A stretch of 64,000 nt of DNA from Saxidomus purpurata (lineage: Eukaryota; Mollusca; Bivalvia; Venerida; Veneridae): NCBI GenBank assembly GCA_022818135.1, contig JAFMSR010000017.1, positions 39,292,392-39,356,391 of the forward strand. Reading direction: 5' to 3'. Of the stretch, positions 36,340-49,764 are shown one piece after another (positions within the stretch are counted from its first letter, which is position 1; the number at the start of each line of letters is the position of its first letter). The translations under genes and the position numbers were made by a program. A model generated the notes under the pieces. It did no database searches and was not told the origin of the DNA. It was given only the letters and a program-made list of their open reading frames with translations.

Positions 36340-37320
36340 TATGATTGAAACCTTCAGGTTTATTTCAATACGTTATGGTTTTCTTGTTCTACAAATACAT
36401 GTACCTGTAGACTCTCTACATCGTCCACAGAGGTATTGAAAGCATATTCACATCCCTGGAACATACTGCACTTCGATGTTTACAAGACTGGTATGAGTAA
36501 AACACAACAAGAGATGTCCAGAATGACGAACTCCCTTTAAGGCGGTATCCCACAGTCTTTGACCTTGACCTTTAAGTTGTAGACCCGGTACTTGCACACA
36601 ACACTTTCTATCTACATGTGCTTAATATTTTTTTCCAATTCATTGTTAAATTCTTCAAAATGTAACACAGTAAAAATCTGGACATAAACAGGAAGTTTAA
36701 TTCCAGACATTTGGTTGGCCAATGATCCGTAAAAAGACATTGATATTAACGGGTAAACCGGTAAATACACCGAGGATACTCCGTCATTGTACCCCACGTT
36801 AAAATGGCTCGAACTTTTTAGGGTTCGCAAATCAATAACGGCTCTGGTTACGAAAATAATTGGTACGTATATCAACTGAGTATTGAGTTTTGTATGGAGT
36901 CAAAAGAAAGAAAACATTTTTAGGAATGTATATGAAAATGATTGATTCACATTTCAATGTACACACCTGCATGGGAGGCTTGCGGTTATCAAGACAAGAT
37001 GGCGGACGGCAAGTTCAATAACCTTTGTGACGTCATGGTGACATTGAGGTGCCATAAGGCTATTCGAAAGTCTGCTTACGTTAAAACCGTTAAATGAATT
37101 TTAATTAAACCAAATCCTTCAAAATTTATTAAAGGGAAGGATAATAAAATTTAGAATTGTTTTTACGTGGTAGATGGGGACACTCGCCTCGACATAATTA
37201 CTCGTTTCGACACACATTAGCCGGTGTTCAGTTCTTTGTCATAGACTAAATATTTAATCCTAACGATCAATTTTTTTATAAATCCTTTTTTATGATATAC
37301 TTAATGGTACTTATCGAAAC
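36340..37320. other. Intergenic, no gene recognised
   Basis: The only signal I see is a DR0 nuclear-receptor half-site pair on the - strand at 36560-36571 (AGGTCAAGGTCA). The 87-codon - strand frame at 36612-36875 has no domain signature. Confidence 0.4.
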
Positions 37321-37323
37321 TAG

Positions 37324-40300
37324 CCCCTACTAAATCAAAAATAGTAAAACAGTATGCGCAAGCATGTTGGTTTAATGATGAAATCAAACAAGCAATATAC
37401 GAAAGAAATAAACATCACAAACAGAAAGATTTTAGAATATATAAACTTTTGATAAATAAAGTAACAGCGCCAATAAAGAAAAGTAAGAAATATTTTTATG
37501 AGAAAGCGGTAGAAGAGAAGCGAAGTCCATCTCATATTTGGAAAACACTGAAAGACATTATTAACACTGATAATTCTTCTCAAAACAGCACCACCTAACC
37601 CAAATCACTCGATTATAAGCGTCGTATTATTGAAGATGAAGAAAACATTCTAAATGCAATGAATGAACGTTTTATCAATATTTCGAACATAATACTGAAA
37701 ACTAAATTTAAAAAAGAAAACTTTTCCAAATTAGAAAGATATTTTAAATGAAAAAATTAAACACAAAACTTTTAACACAGAGTTAATTACACCTTATCAA
37801 GTAAAATTGATTATCGATACATTGGATGTGACTAAATCAACAGAAACTTATAATATACTTTGGAGACGATATTACTCCTGCGACAGCTCATATCATAAAT
37901 AGTAGCATCATTCAAGGTATATTAATTTTCCTGATTCTCTTAAAGAAGCATATGTATTGCCAATATTTAAAGGTGACAAATCAGATCCTTGCAATTACAG
38001 ACCAGTATCTATACTATCAACCATCTCAAAAATATTTTAACGTCATATCGCGAAACAATGACATACATTTTTTCAAAAACACCAACATTTTAATTCAACT
38101 CAATCCGGATTCCACCAACAATACACTGCTCTAACCCGAATATTTGACACCTGGTTAAAAGATATCGACTCTGGTAAATATGTAGGTGCAGTTTTCCTAG
38201 ATTTACGAAAAGCATTTGACCTTGTTGATCATCAGATTTTTTTACATAAATTGAAATTATACCATTTCTCAAATAGCGCAATTAAATTCTTCGAATCTTA
38301 TCTTAGCGACAGAACACAAAAAATAAAAATGAATAATTATATTCGGAAAAATTATCCGTTCATTTTGGTGTCCTTCAAGGCTCAATTTTGGACCGCTCTT
38401 CTTTCTGGTCTATATAAATGATATAGCCCTTTTTTCAAATTCAATAAACATTGACCTGTACGCTGACGACTCTACAGTCCACAAATCTGATTATAACATA
38501 AACAATATTGAAAACGCACTTCAAGCCAATAGCTGGTGTAAATTGTAAAATATGTCACTGCACCCGTGCAAATCCAAATGCATGTTTGTGACTACAAAAT
38601 ACAAGCAAAAACATACTCGTGAGTTTCGTTTATCATTCTAACATGACTCACGATTTTGTCTCTATATACAAAGAGTAGAAAAATTATGTTATATTAAACC
38701 ATAAACAACGCAGGAACCGATGCGCTGTAAACATGACGTCATATAGCGCCGCATGACGTTAAATGAGCGTTCGCGTAGAAAATAACGCTTTGCCATAATT
38801 CACTTTTTGTAGTATCTGGTCATGTTAGAATCGATATAACACCCTTTCAGCGTTGTTATCGTCTATTAAACAATGATTTGTCGTACTGATGCGCAGTTAT
38901 TAACCACTCAGGCCTTAGGCCTTCGTGGCTAATTACTGCATATCAGTACTCCAAATCATTGTTTATTTAAGAAATAATCTATGGTTTGGAGTGCTTTATC
39001 GAAATTGAAGCATTCCCCGGAGGCGATGTGACTGGCGGAATAATTCACGAGGGCGAAGCCCGAGTGAATTATTACGCAGGCACATTACCGACGGGAAATG
39101 CTTCAATTTCGATAAAGCACTCCAAGCCATAGATTATTTCGATTCTTATAAGCCGAATTTTTTTAAACTATCGTAACTACTACGGACCTTTTTTTTCCAT
39201 TCGGCGGTAATGTGTAAAATAGCATAAATAGTGGCTGTTGGAATTTATCCCCTATTCGGGCAACCATTCAAGATATCATACATAACTATAATGTACAAAC
39301 TTCTTTTAGTTTAATCATCTAATACATAAAATATAAAAACATACCTGACTGTGACATTATGCAGAAGACGTCAGATTCAGAACCTAACAAAGCAGACAAT
39401 CGATTAAATGCGTACCGTTAATTTGAACTGTACAACGTTTTAACGTGGAGTAATGACGTCAGTGTGATGACGTAAACGTTTTCATTCATTGTTTTGTCTC
39501 CCGGAATTAAAACCTTGTATGACTGTTAATGCTGAATTTCTTGGCCTTTTTTAAAGGAAAGCAAGGTGAAGGTATTCTAAGGCTTACTTGACGTAATCAA
39601 AAATAATATTTAGGTTCTTAAACACAACTTTTTCATGCGACTGATGTATTTATACTGATATTATTTCTATTTCTATATCTTATTCAGTGCGCGGGAGTAA
39701 ATTAGAAAAGTCGGAAGGAGCTACTTCCATGTCCGAAACTCCGCCTACTTTTCCGAGTGCTTTAATCATATTAAAGCACTCGAATTGACTATAGAAATAT
39801 ACCATAGGCATATTAGAATAAACGACTAACACCGCTGGAACGGATGTTATTTCATAAATAGAAAAAGTCGCTACTGAAAACGTTGAGGTGCATTTATTAC
39901 TATATATATTAATTGACAACACGCTTTCATGGAAATTCCAAATATCTCAAGTGTGTAATGAATTAAACTCCAAAATAGCTCTGTTAAAACGCATTATCTA
40001 TTACCTGTCAGATGAAATGAAAAATATAATGCATATCTAGTACCATGCTTCGACTACTGTTGTACTGTCTGGGGCAATACAATTAGGCCAAAATCAGATC
40101 TAAATGAAATATATAAAATACAAAATATGGCTGCCAGAATTATATTAAATAAACCATTAAACCCTAGTTCGTCAGATATGTTAAATGAACTTAAATGGTT
40201 AAAATTCGAAAACAGGTGTGCCTACATACAGGTTTACTTATATTTAAATGCCAACATTAGCATATGTCTGACTGAGTTATTAGCATTTTCGAACAATAAA

Positions 40301-40531
40301 CATTATAGACTCCGTTCTTCAGAAAGAAATGACTTAAGACATCACAAACCTAGAACAAATTATATGAAAAATTCATTCAGTTACACCAGTATTGATATTT
40401 GGAATAAAATACCTCTTGAAATCAGAAATATCTTTTCAATATCGTCAAGTGCAAATACAAATAGAAGAACTTCCTTTTACAAAACCTGGCATTTCAAGAA
40501 TATATATTCCACATGTTCTACGTATGGATGA
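37324..40531 (+). pseudogene. Degraded LINE (CR1/L2/Jockey-type reverse transcriptase)
   Basis: Pieces of one non-LTR retrotransposon ORF2. The linker WFNDEIKQAIYERNK is at about 37360. The RT starts AYVLPIFKGDKSDPCNYRPV (about 37945) and continues with GAVFLDLRKAFDLVDHQIF (about 38190) and SYLSDRTQKI (about 38295). After an insertion (about 38640-39900) it resumes IDNTLSWKFQISQVCNELNS and then NMAARIILNKP, ending at 40531. Several stops and frame changes break it, so it is inactive. The 134-codon open frame at 40127-40531 is its C-terminal part, not a host gene. Confidence 0.85.
38640..39900. mobile_element. Insertion in the LINE, with large foldback core
   Basis: The LINE reading frame is interrupted here by about 1.25 kb of unrelated sequence. 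Within it, 38971-39140 is a palindrome with arms of about 45 bp (GAAATAATCTATGG... / ...CCATAGATTATTTC). A smaller inverted repeat at about 38868-38965 pairs AATGATTTGTCGTACTGAT with ATCAGTACTCCAAATCATT. Boundaries are approximate. Confidence 0.6.
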
Positions 40532-40810
40532 ATTATGTGTTCTGTATGATTGATAATTATTATTTCACTTTTCATAAAACATGTAGGGGTAATGACGAGT
40601 GTTTATCGGGATTGAATGTCTTTTTGTGTAAATGTATATTATTGTTTCAGATACTATTTTCTTTGCTTCTGATTGTACTTTTGTTTCTTTTTTAGGAGGC
40701 CACATTGAAAATAAGTTTTGTATGTTTTGAGCATAGCCTTATATGTAAACCTTCTTTAATGACGCTCCTATATATGCATTGTCAGTATCGCATATTCAAG
40801 TGTGTGCATG

Positions 40811-40842
40811 ATCGGAAAGGTTAAAAGCAATTACTAATGACG
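40811..40842 (+). other. Putative noncoding first exon end, NR-C
   Basis: GATCGGAAAGGTTAAAAGCA...TGACG is followed by the donor GTAAGA, matching the NR-B and NR-D counterparts. A TATATA stretch lies about 40 bp upstream (near 40770). Confidence 0.5.
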
Positions 40843-41241
40843 GTAAGACTTTATTTACTTTTTAAAATTATTAAGATTTTTTGACATCTGTATTTCATTA
40901 AAATTGAATTTTGTACATGTGTATGTATACATGAAATTTGCTTTTAATAAAGTTGATAGGTATAAATAAAATTGTCCCCAATGTCAATTATTAATCTAGT
41001 TAACTGTGTTTAACCTGTAGATTCTAACAATACAATATGAACAAATCTGTATGAGATTTCAATTTCATTTCTTACTTCGATTCCGAATTTTTTTATTTGA
41101 ACTAATAGCCTTATATGCCATTAAAGACCATTTCATCACTGTTTCCAAGATATGACTGGTGTGATTTTGAACTGGTAGAAAACAAATAGAACGGTACGGT
41201 GTTCCGTTTGGACCATCGTGAATCCATGTGTTATAGTTGTA

Positions 41242-41350
41242 GGAGATATTAACCGCCGTTCCAACCGTATTTTGGTCCTATTTACAGGCAGGCGACTTAC
41301 CTGCGAGAACCAGTATTAGAGCCCCCTCCTTCGTAGGAAACCGCTGACTA
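41242..41350 (-). mobile_element. SINE tail fragment, antisense
   Basis: On the - strand it matches the SINE tail: 'ctaatactggttctcgcagg', 'gtaagtcgcctgcctgta', ending near ACGGTTGGAACGGCGGTTA. It lies in the NR-C 5'UTR intron. Confidence 0.6.
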
Positions 41351-41774
41351 TCTCACCAGTGTACAGCCCATAGCACTATTTGCAAGTCGTAACACTGCAA
41401 ATAATTATATCATTACTCATCTTTATACATCTAGCTCACCTTAAGATTATTTCATCGGGTGATAGTATCCATCAATGAGATGTTTATAACTTGTAGCAAC
41501 GCATTGTTTTGTCTGAAGTTTGAAAAAAGGCAATGCCAAATTTCATCTACATTTTTTCTTACATGAACATAACTACAGGTCTTTATATCGATGTTAATGT
41601 TGGGACTTAACTTTTCATTGAATAAACTTTGAAACTTTAGTGCGGAAGCCACGTACAGTAGTAGGATCAATGTTTTTCAGAGAACCCGAAAAGGGTACAT
41701 GTACATCAGTTCATGCATTTAGTCAGAAGAATAAAGTATTAGGAATCCGGGTACACCAGTCCGATTCCAGATTA

Positions 41775-41944
41775 CAGTAAACTCCGTTTATAACGAACTC
41801 CCTTGGACCACTTAAATTTGTTTCTAATATCCGGAGTTTGTTATACATGTACCCATATAACATTTATGAACTCGGGCAGAGAAAATTTGTTCCTTATATC
41901 CAGACTTTCGTTATATCCAGAGTCATTATATACGGAGTTCAATG
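41775..41944 (+). mobile_element. pogo-like MITE
   Basis: It starts CAGTAAACTCCGTTTATAACG after TA and ends near TATACGGAGTTCAATG. The interior is shorter than in the 35652 copy. It lies in the NR-C 5'UTR intron. Confidence 0.65.
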
Positions 41945-42511
41945 CCATACATGTATTTGCTTCAGTTTATAGAAGAACACATAAACAATTGTTAAAGCTT
42001 TTATCATAGTAAAGAAACCAACATCGATTATAAATGTTATATGACATATCACACAAAAATGTCATTTAGGATTTTCTACACGGTTGATACCTTACATAAC
42101 TAAAAAAAAACTTTATGTGGCCTTTTGTGGTGTGCATATCAGGTATTAGTCATGGGCAACGTGACACTGATAAAACCAAACCGGCATGCGTTCTGAATAA
42201 GTTTTATGAATCAAGTACAACAGGTAAACAAATGTGACATCCAATCCACCATTATTGAAATAACGTAATTAAAGAAAACGACATGAATGTAGCTAAGTAA
42301 CAGTGCACGCATGATTGAAAATGTATCAAAAATAGATAATAGTGAGAATAGCAAAAGAATCGGTTGTAAGTAATGTTTAAATTGGTGTGTATATGGTGTG
42401 TTTCACAATATGAAATCTTGTATGAATAATAATTCTGACGTGTACTATATGTATTTTGATTACTTTTTTAGAGTGGAGCAAATAATTTGATAGTATTTCA
42501 CCAAGACAAAT

Positions 42512-45500
42512 ATGAATGAAGATTTAGCAGACATTTTGGAGCACGCGTTACAGTATGCAATGGCGCTACCAGTGTCGCCGTGCACTGAAGACACGGGACC
42601 TGAACCAGAAGCTCACTTGGAAGAACAAACTGAAAAACAAAACGATCCTGAAATTTCCATTGACAACCAGGATAGAACATTACATCATTCGGAGTTTTCG
42701 ATACAAATGTTAGAATGTCCTGAAAATACAGCAAAGAATAGTGATGTTGAAAGTCTGGGAAATGACATACCTGACAATGTGGTAGTTGTTCCCGTGGACT
42801 TCGTAAGTTCCGTCTTCACGGAACAGCAACACGTGCCTGATGTAGCAGAAGTACACACGGATTGTCTTCCCGATTCGATTAATGATATCCAAGATATCAA
42901 TGAAATTGATAACATCAGTATTCAAATACAAAACGACGTGTCAAGAATAGTAACATCTGATGCTGAAACTGATGACGTCAGGCCAATACGTAAGCGTCGA
43001 AGGAAGAGGGAAAAGAATCCGGGTCCACCCCCGGAAACGATTCTTCCACCGTGTAGCATTTGTGACGAAAAGTCTTCAGGATACCATTATGGAGTGAATA
43101 CATGTGAAGCTTGCAAGGTGAGACTCTGAAACTATAGCTTTTGAATATTAAAGGCGCACTCCCTACATCTAGCAGATTATATTCTCCAAACATAAACAAT
43201 GTGGTTAAAGGGGCACTCCCTACATCTAGCAGATTATTTTCTCCAAACATAAACAATGTGGTTAAAGAGGCACTCCCTACATCTAGCAGATTATATTCTC
43301 CAAACATAGATTATATGTTCAATGAAAGTAAAATGATGAATAAATACAATATCAAAGAAGAACCTATGGCGAAAAATGTCTCATGTTACCACAATTAATC
43401 AATATAGAGGCTTTCTGTAAAAAATCACATCCATCCCGATGATTAATTGTACAACAACAACTCTACATATCGGCTGTTCGAAACTTTAATCGGCTGTTTA
43501 AGCAAAGCATAGATTATCTTTTGATTGAATTTTTTTTTATAGTTGAGAACATTAGTCGAATATTTTTATATGAAGAATATTTTAGTTCTCATTATCTCGG
43601 ATGCACAAATTTTTTAATAAGTTGAATTTCCCTTAACGTTAACCGACTTTTAGTTTAATTCGAACATGCATTATGTTTATATTACCACATGCAGTGCTTG
43701 TAAGTCAAAAGACATAACTAAATATCTGTTTTCTAGGGTTTCTTCCGGCGAACATTAAAAAAGAAGGAAGTTCGTTATAAATGCAAATGCAAGCCGGATG
43801 AAAAGGAAGGTTGGAAACGAGGCCCGTTCAAAAATGGCTGCCCAGCGTGTAGATATGAAAGATGTCTTATTGTTGGAATGTCAAAAAATGGTAAGAAGAT
43901 TTTGCTAAATTCTAGTATTTTTTGTACGACATGAATTAACCATTGAATTTATAAAATAACATGTTTTGTAAATTTTTAACAAAGAAAGTTCATATACAGT
44001 TTTAATAAGAGATTCCGGTTACACATTAAATACAACACTTTATAAAACTATTTGTTCATTTTATCCGACTTATGTTGGTTTCAGCAATAAAAATAGGAAG
44101 ATATACGCTGGTCCATAAGACGAAAAATATCAACGAGGTAAAATCTATCGAAGAAATCGACAACTTCATCACAACTTTGACACAGTCCCTGCCCGAAACT
44201 GGTCCTTCACAATCCGGTATTGAAATGTCTCATCTTGAAAAGGGTAATATCAATGGTTTCATTTCTTTTTCGTTCACTTTTAAGTTCCCGGAAATTTATT
44301 AAAACTGCCGAGTTGTTGAAATCGTATTTTGAGGCTAATAGCCTAAATACATGAACACTATTTTGTGACTTGATTTCTATTTTCACTGGATGCCAACTCC
44401 CTTCGGTATTACTCGTGTGAAATGTTGAGCTATTTAAAACATTCCTGAGTCTTTAAAACACTAAGTTATGCGGTTTCGTAAGCTATGATTACTGCTGATT
44501 ACCATTTTTTTGTAATTAGTTCGGTTGTTTTCTACGGAGATTGTCGAATATTGCCGAGTAGGTATGACTGAAGTTAAACTTATCGGAACAAACTTATTGT
44601 GAAATAATTTTCACGTTTTTGTCATCAGACGATGTAAGCAACACTGCATCTGCTGTAAACATCACAGAAAATCCATTAACAACCGACGATGTCCCTCGGC
44701 CAATCAAAAGAAAGAAGACATCTGATACAGATCATCTTCAGGAGTCATGTTTGATTGAGACCTTCCCAGAACCACCAAGCAAGCCCGTGATAAGCCTCAA
44801 GGTAGGTTTTCATTTTTAAAAACACTGAATACGTTTTATGAACGGAAACGTGAAGAAAGGATTATGTTTCATATACGAATGGGTAACCTATAATTATCCA
44901 TCGGACGAACGCCCAAAACAAAAACTCCCGAAACACTTTACGACATGGTTTCTGCAAGAGGTTTAATTGAGTTGCCAATTAGTATTTATTTAATGATTGG
45001 AATCAAATATATTTATAACAGTCAAGATCTTTGCAGACGAGATGTGGTTGGGTATCATCGTCATCTTTAAAAAGAATATAACACGGAATTAAAATGTAAC
45101 ACGGAATTAGAATATATAGCATATAAAATGGCTACGTTGACTTTGTTGTGATGAACTCTGAAATATTTGAAAATAAATTCTGGTTATGTTAAGGTCCAAT
45201 TATTTCCAACAGATAAAGTTTAAATGATAAAGAAACACATATATTTTACGACAGGAGATAGACTCAGTCGTAAAGAAATTAACAGAGGCTCACACATCAT
45301 TTCGGTTTGATGGAAGACTGGATATTCCAACCGAGATCCTTAGACAGAGGCAGAAAGAATACGCAGTAAGTTGCTTTGTTCGCCCGCCACCACATGTCAA
45401 TGTGAATACATCACTGAACCATACACTTGCCCTGATCTTTTGAAAAACTAAAATTGCACCGAGCCATTCTCTTACCATTTTCTTGTGACGAACTTAAAAC

Positions 45501-48169
45501 CCACTAAGCCATACTTGCACCGTGATTTTTGACGAGCTAAAACCTTCACTGAACCATGCACATAGCCCTGATCTTTTAACTAAGTTAAAACCCCACCGAG
45601 CCATACAAATACCTTGACTGTGTTACCTGACTTAAAACCTCACAGAGCTAAACTCTGAGCCCGGTCTTTGAATAACTAACTCACTGTGAAATTCACATTC
45701 ATGATCTTTTGATTAACTTAAAGACGGTTAACGATAACAGAAGTACATAAACTTCGAATAATATATGTTTTCAAGATACATGTACAATATCAAAGAAAAA
45801 GAAGTGTCAAATTTTTTCAAAAGTCATCACATATCTTGAAATATGTCATAAAAACATGATGATTTGCCATTAATGTTTTCTCAAATTTTTAGCGACCATA
45901 GTTAAATATTTCACAAAAGTACACAGAAACTTAAAAAAGACCTGGGTGGTCTTTTTCCTGTTTGGCTGGAAACAGTCAAAAGTTGCGGAGTCTTTCAAAA
46001 TCGCATTTCCTTCTTGACTAAGTATGAATTATAGAACATGCTTCAGCCAATCTTAATATACAATATGAAAATACTTGATAAAAAATTATAGCCAACAGGC
46101 CCCGATTTCACGAAAATACTTAAGTAATTACTCAGTAACGTGCTGAACTTATTTCAACACTTACCAGCCCCTTGCGTGTTTATTTCTTTAAAGAATTCAA
46201 GTTTGTCAGTATCGTATTTACCCATTTATTACATTATTATACTCTTAGTCAGTATTTGTGCAGGAAATGTTGTTTTATAGCAAGTAATTTATATAAGTAA
46301 ATTCTTAAATTCTTGAGTTGGACTCAAATGAATATTTTGCTATATCTGACATGCATTTAGTACTATCCAACATTTTTTTTCTTTCAACATGTTAATTTCA
46401 TTAAAGAATAGACTATCATTAAAAATGCCAACAAGAAATACCCTTACTTTTAGTGACAATTAGACTTTAAAATAACGTACTCAGCTGAGCAATTACTTAT
46501 TTTCATTAAATCGGGGCCAGGGGCTTAGTATATAGGCCCTTTAAATCTGTGTTGACATCAGCTAGCTGAATGTCATTATTCTTTTATCCTTTTTATATGA
46601 ACAGGAGAAGCACCAGCTTAAGGTGAAGCTATTTGGTAATATGCGAATTCTATCAAAAGAAGAGTTTCGAGAATTTTATGAAACCACTGGTATGGATATT
46701 GATGGCCGGATTGAACAAGTTCATACCGCGTTACAGTTCTTTGAAAAGAATATCGCATCAGTCGTTGACTTCGCCAAAGCTATACCTGGTTTTGCAGAGC
46801 TTTCATTGGATGATCAGGCCAACTTAGTGAAAGGTAATTTAATGCTGAAACAAAGAGTGCAGACATGATTCATTGTCTCTCCTGTTAGAAGTTGAGATGC
46901 ATTCGTTGGTTATTTCGCCGACTTGTTTAATTTTGACTTTGTAACTGCCTTTAATGGAGCTGTATGAATGTGGAAATAAGCAGTATGAAACTTTTTGTAC
47001 ACTTAGTATGTAACCTTCACAACATAAAGTTATTGTTGTTGTTGTTGTTGTTGTAAGAATAGCGTGATTACAGCACCAAGCAGTCTCCATTTGGTGAAAT
47101 TGCAATTTATTAGTTTATACTTTAAACTTGCAGCATATCGAGTCACTCCCGAGTCTGCTTCCTGAAAAAAAAACAGTACTAGTGCCATATGAAGAGGTAT
47201 GGTCATGACCCCTGTGGGACTCTAACGCGAGACCTCCGGGATGAGCGACAGACACCTTAACCTCTACATCACTGCTCCTCTGGCAGTGTCAAATTATACA
47301 GGAATACAAGAATGTATATGTTTAATGTAAAATATTTTATACGTCTAAACGTTTATCAGTTACCTGCAGCGATGCAAATATATAGTTTGTGACGCAGTAA
47401 GGTGTGTACCGCATTCTATAAGTCCCCCACCCCTTTCTTTCTCTACTTGAAAGACAAAATTGTTCCTCGTCAAAGAAAATTTAACCGCCTTTTGTCTCAT
47501 GTATTTTAAGCTTCACGTGTTGAAAATGCAATGGTTGGTTCATACAAGATGAACCTGAGAAATGTCAATATGGAACGACGTGTTTTCACCACTCCATGGG
47601 GAACACATATGCATCTGGATGAGTTACAGAAATGGTTTCCACTAGAAGTACTATTAAATCGACGGAAACTGACAAAACATTTGGTAGATCTTAACTTGAC
47701 GGTGCAGGAAGACAGTATTTTAAGAGCAATTCTTATTGTTTCGTCTGGTAAGTTTTAGTTTGTTTAAAATAATTGTTTATCATGTTTTGTGTGCCTGTTA
47801 AATAGATAAGTATGTGTACTAGTTTAAAGGCTTGTTGGTTTCTGCATCTAAAATGTCATGTATTTTAGTTCCAACATCCTTTCATAGATTGTCTATTGTG
47901 TAATATAAAAAAATTATGTCATTTCAGACCGATGTCGTCTTGATGATCCCGAAAAAGTTGATAACATTCAAGCAAGACTAATTGCCTGTTTACAACACCT
48001 GTTAAACATCCGTACCGGCGGACCTGGTACACTACTGTACAAGATATTCACCTTGGTTACCAATTTACGTGAACTCACTGACAAGTCACTGGAACTTGCA
48101 AAGAGATTTTTTGTTGATTGGCCAATGGTGTCTTGTAATTACGAGTTACTGAAGGAATTTATTACGTAA
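42512..48169 (+). CDS. Nuclear receptor NR-C, tandem paralogue (complete)
   Basis: Nuclear ligand-type transcription factor. Exons: 42512-43117, 43737-43890, 44085-44243, 44629-44801, 45255-45365, 46605-46833, 47511-47747, 47928-48169; phases 0,1,1,0,0,1,1 all match, giving 636 residues. The acceptor at 42471 leaves a 40-nt 5'UTR. Order: N-terminal [20 protein letters not shown], an acidic polar region, the basic [16 protein letters not shown] before the DBD, DBD from residue 181 ([14 protein letters not shown]...CEACK|GFFRR, P-box EACKG), and finger II with KCKC...[13 protein letters not shown], lacking the usual sixth cysteine position. A hinge follows with KRKK. The LBD is from about residue 402 and has the textbook signature [20 protein letters not shown], then helices around [13 protein letters not shown], ending ELLKEFIT, an AF-2 core. 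This is the best reference copy for the cluster. Orthology (perhaps the mollusc NR1P-like expansion) is inference. Confidence 0.92.
43141..43465 (-). mobile_element. Interspersed repeat with triplicated end
   Basis: Same family as 9766-9960 and 48729-48915, inverted. Its terminal part GGCACTCCCTACATCTAGCA is present three times in tandem (period about 56-57 bp, 43152-43310). The other end, CGATGATTAATTGTACAACA, occurs once. It lies in NR-C intron 1. Confidence 0.7.
47195..47285 (-). mobile_element. tRNA-like SINE head, antisense
   Basis: On the - strand, 'gcagtgatgtagaggttaag' resembles box A and 'aggtctcgcgttagagtccc' a decayed box B. It lies in NR-C intron 6. It is too diverged to be a working tRNA gene. 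Confidence 0.4.
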
Positions 48170-48229
48170 CATGAATTTTTTCATGTTCTGTGGTATTAAA
48201 GCTGCACGCTTTCAGATTTTGGTAAAAAA

Positions 48230-48235
48230 AATAAA
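48230..48235 (+). terminator. Poly(A) signal, NR-C
   Basis: AATAAA 61 bp after the NR-C stop codon. Confidence 0.55.
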
Positions 48236-49320
48236 GTCCATCAAACTGTACATATTTTAGAATATTATAGTCATATAAAACAACCCAGTATAAATTCCTG
48301 TAAAGTGTATCTGTTTTTTTTTAAATACGCTACCAATTTATAAAGCGTTACACACGCTTTTGAAATTCCAGTATAAACATTTAGTAAAGCGCTGCTATAA
48401 CACCAACATTTTCAATCGATTTTTGCTACATTGATTTTTATTATTTTGTTGATTCTAGCCTTTAGTTTTATATTTTATGTTTTTTCAACGGCAACTTTGA
48501 GCGACCAACTTTAAGTGGCTGACTTACCGTCAGTTCCACATAGTCTAAAAAGCTGCTCACTCTCAAATTTTTGTGAAAAAATCAAGTTCATTAAACTCTC
48601 TAAAAACAACATATTTTAGAACTAACTTCTATTATTTAGATGTACAATATATTCATTTTCGCTAGAATCCACGTTTTAAAATATGTTGTAGTACTGCTTA
48701 ACATTCAATAACTTATGTTAAGTTGTTGTTGTTGTACAATTAATGGGTGGATATGGATTTATTACAGAAGGTATCTATGTTGATTATTTGTGTTAAAATA
48801 AGGCAATAATTTTCGATATGTGTTGTTCTTTAGAATGGTTTTAATTATCATTTTACGTTTATTGAACACATTATTTATGTCTATCTTCTAGATGTAGGGA
48901 GTGCCCCTTTACATGCTTTAAATCATATGAAAAAAGATAGCTTTAAAAAATAAATCGTAGTAACTGTCTCATGGAAACGTTACAATGACTTAATGTTTTA
49001 TTATGACTGCAACCTGCAATTATTCGTCTTTGGCCTAATAGAAAGTTGCAATAACCATTGCAAAAAAAAAGTACATTACACAAAATATAAAAAATGAAGC
49101 TTTACAAAGCGGATTCCATACTCTGCTCTTGGCTTGCTTTTTTTAACCACTTTGAAAAAATATGAGATTGACTTCTTTTTTTTTGGGCATGATTTCGTGT
49201 GATCAAGAAACTTTGATCAAGAAACTTTTATAAGCACGGGGCCAGGTCCTACATACTAGTACCTCAAAGGTTTGTCCTGTCTACAACTCCTTAACCAGCT
49301 TTGGTTTATCAATGTTTACC
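48236..49320. other. Intergenic, NR-C to minisatellites
   Basis: It contains an interspersed repeat copy at 48729-48915 (TTGTACAATTAATGGGTG...GATGTAGGGAGTGCCCC). Nothing coding is recognised. Confidence 0.45.
48729..48915 (+). mobile_element. Interspersed repeat ending GATGTAGGGAGTGCCC (copy 2)
   Basis: Closely parallels 9766-9960 over its whole length, including 'atttattacagaag' and 'atcattttacgtt'. Confidence 0.65.
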
Positions 49321-49324
49321 GCGA

Positions 49325-49690
49325 CCCTGTCTGCAATACCGATAAACCTAGCACTGTCTGCAATACCGATAAACATAGCACTGTCTGCAATACCGATAAA
49401 CCTAGCACTGTCTACAATACCGATAAACCTAGCACTGTCTGCAATACCGATAAACCTAGCACTGTCTACAATACCGATAAACCTAGCATTGTCTGCAATA
49501 CCGAAAAACCTAGCACTCTACAATACCGATAAACCTAGCACTGTCTACAATACCGATAAACCTAACATTGTCTGCAATACCGATAAACCTAGCACTGTCT
49601 GCAATACCGATAAACCTAGCACTGTCTGCAATACCGATAAACCTAGCACTGTCTGCAATACCGAAAAACCTAGCAACCTGGATCTATTAT
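49325..49690 (+). repeat. 27-bp minisatellite
   Basis: About 13 copies of CTGTCTGCAATACCGATAAA plus CCTAGCA. Because the period is a multiple of three, two frames stay open and mimic nine-residue peptide repeats. No splice context or start context supports translation. Confidence 0.85.
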
Positions 49691-49764
49691 ACCGATAGGG
49701 AACCGAGTAAGCATTGATCTTTTGCCAATTGAAACCTATATTAACGTTTTCATTGCACTATCTT

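Noticed and set aside
40127..40531. 134-codon host gene
   Set aside because: It contains NMAARIILNKP and lies in line with upstream reverse transcriptase pieces; it is the LINE C-terminus.
49272..49698. Repeat protein with nine-residue units
   Set aside because: A 27-bp minisatellite keeps two frames open by arithmetic; both frames look equally 'coding', and there is no splice or start support.
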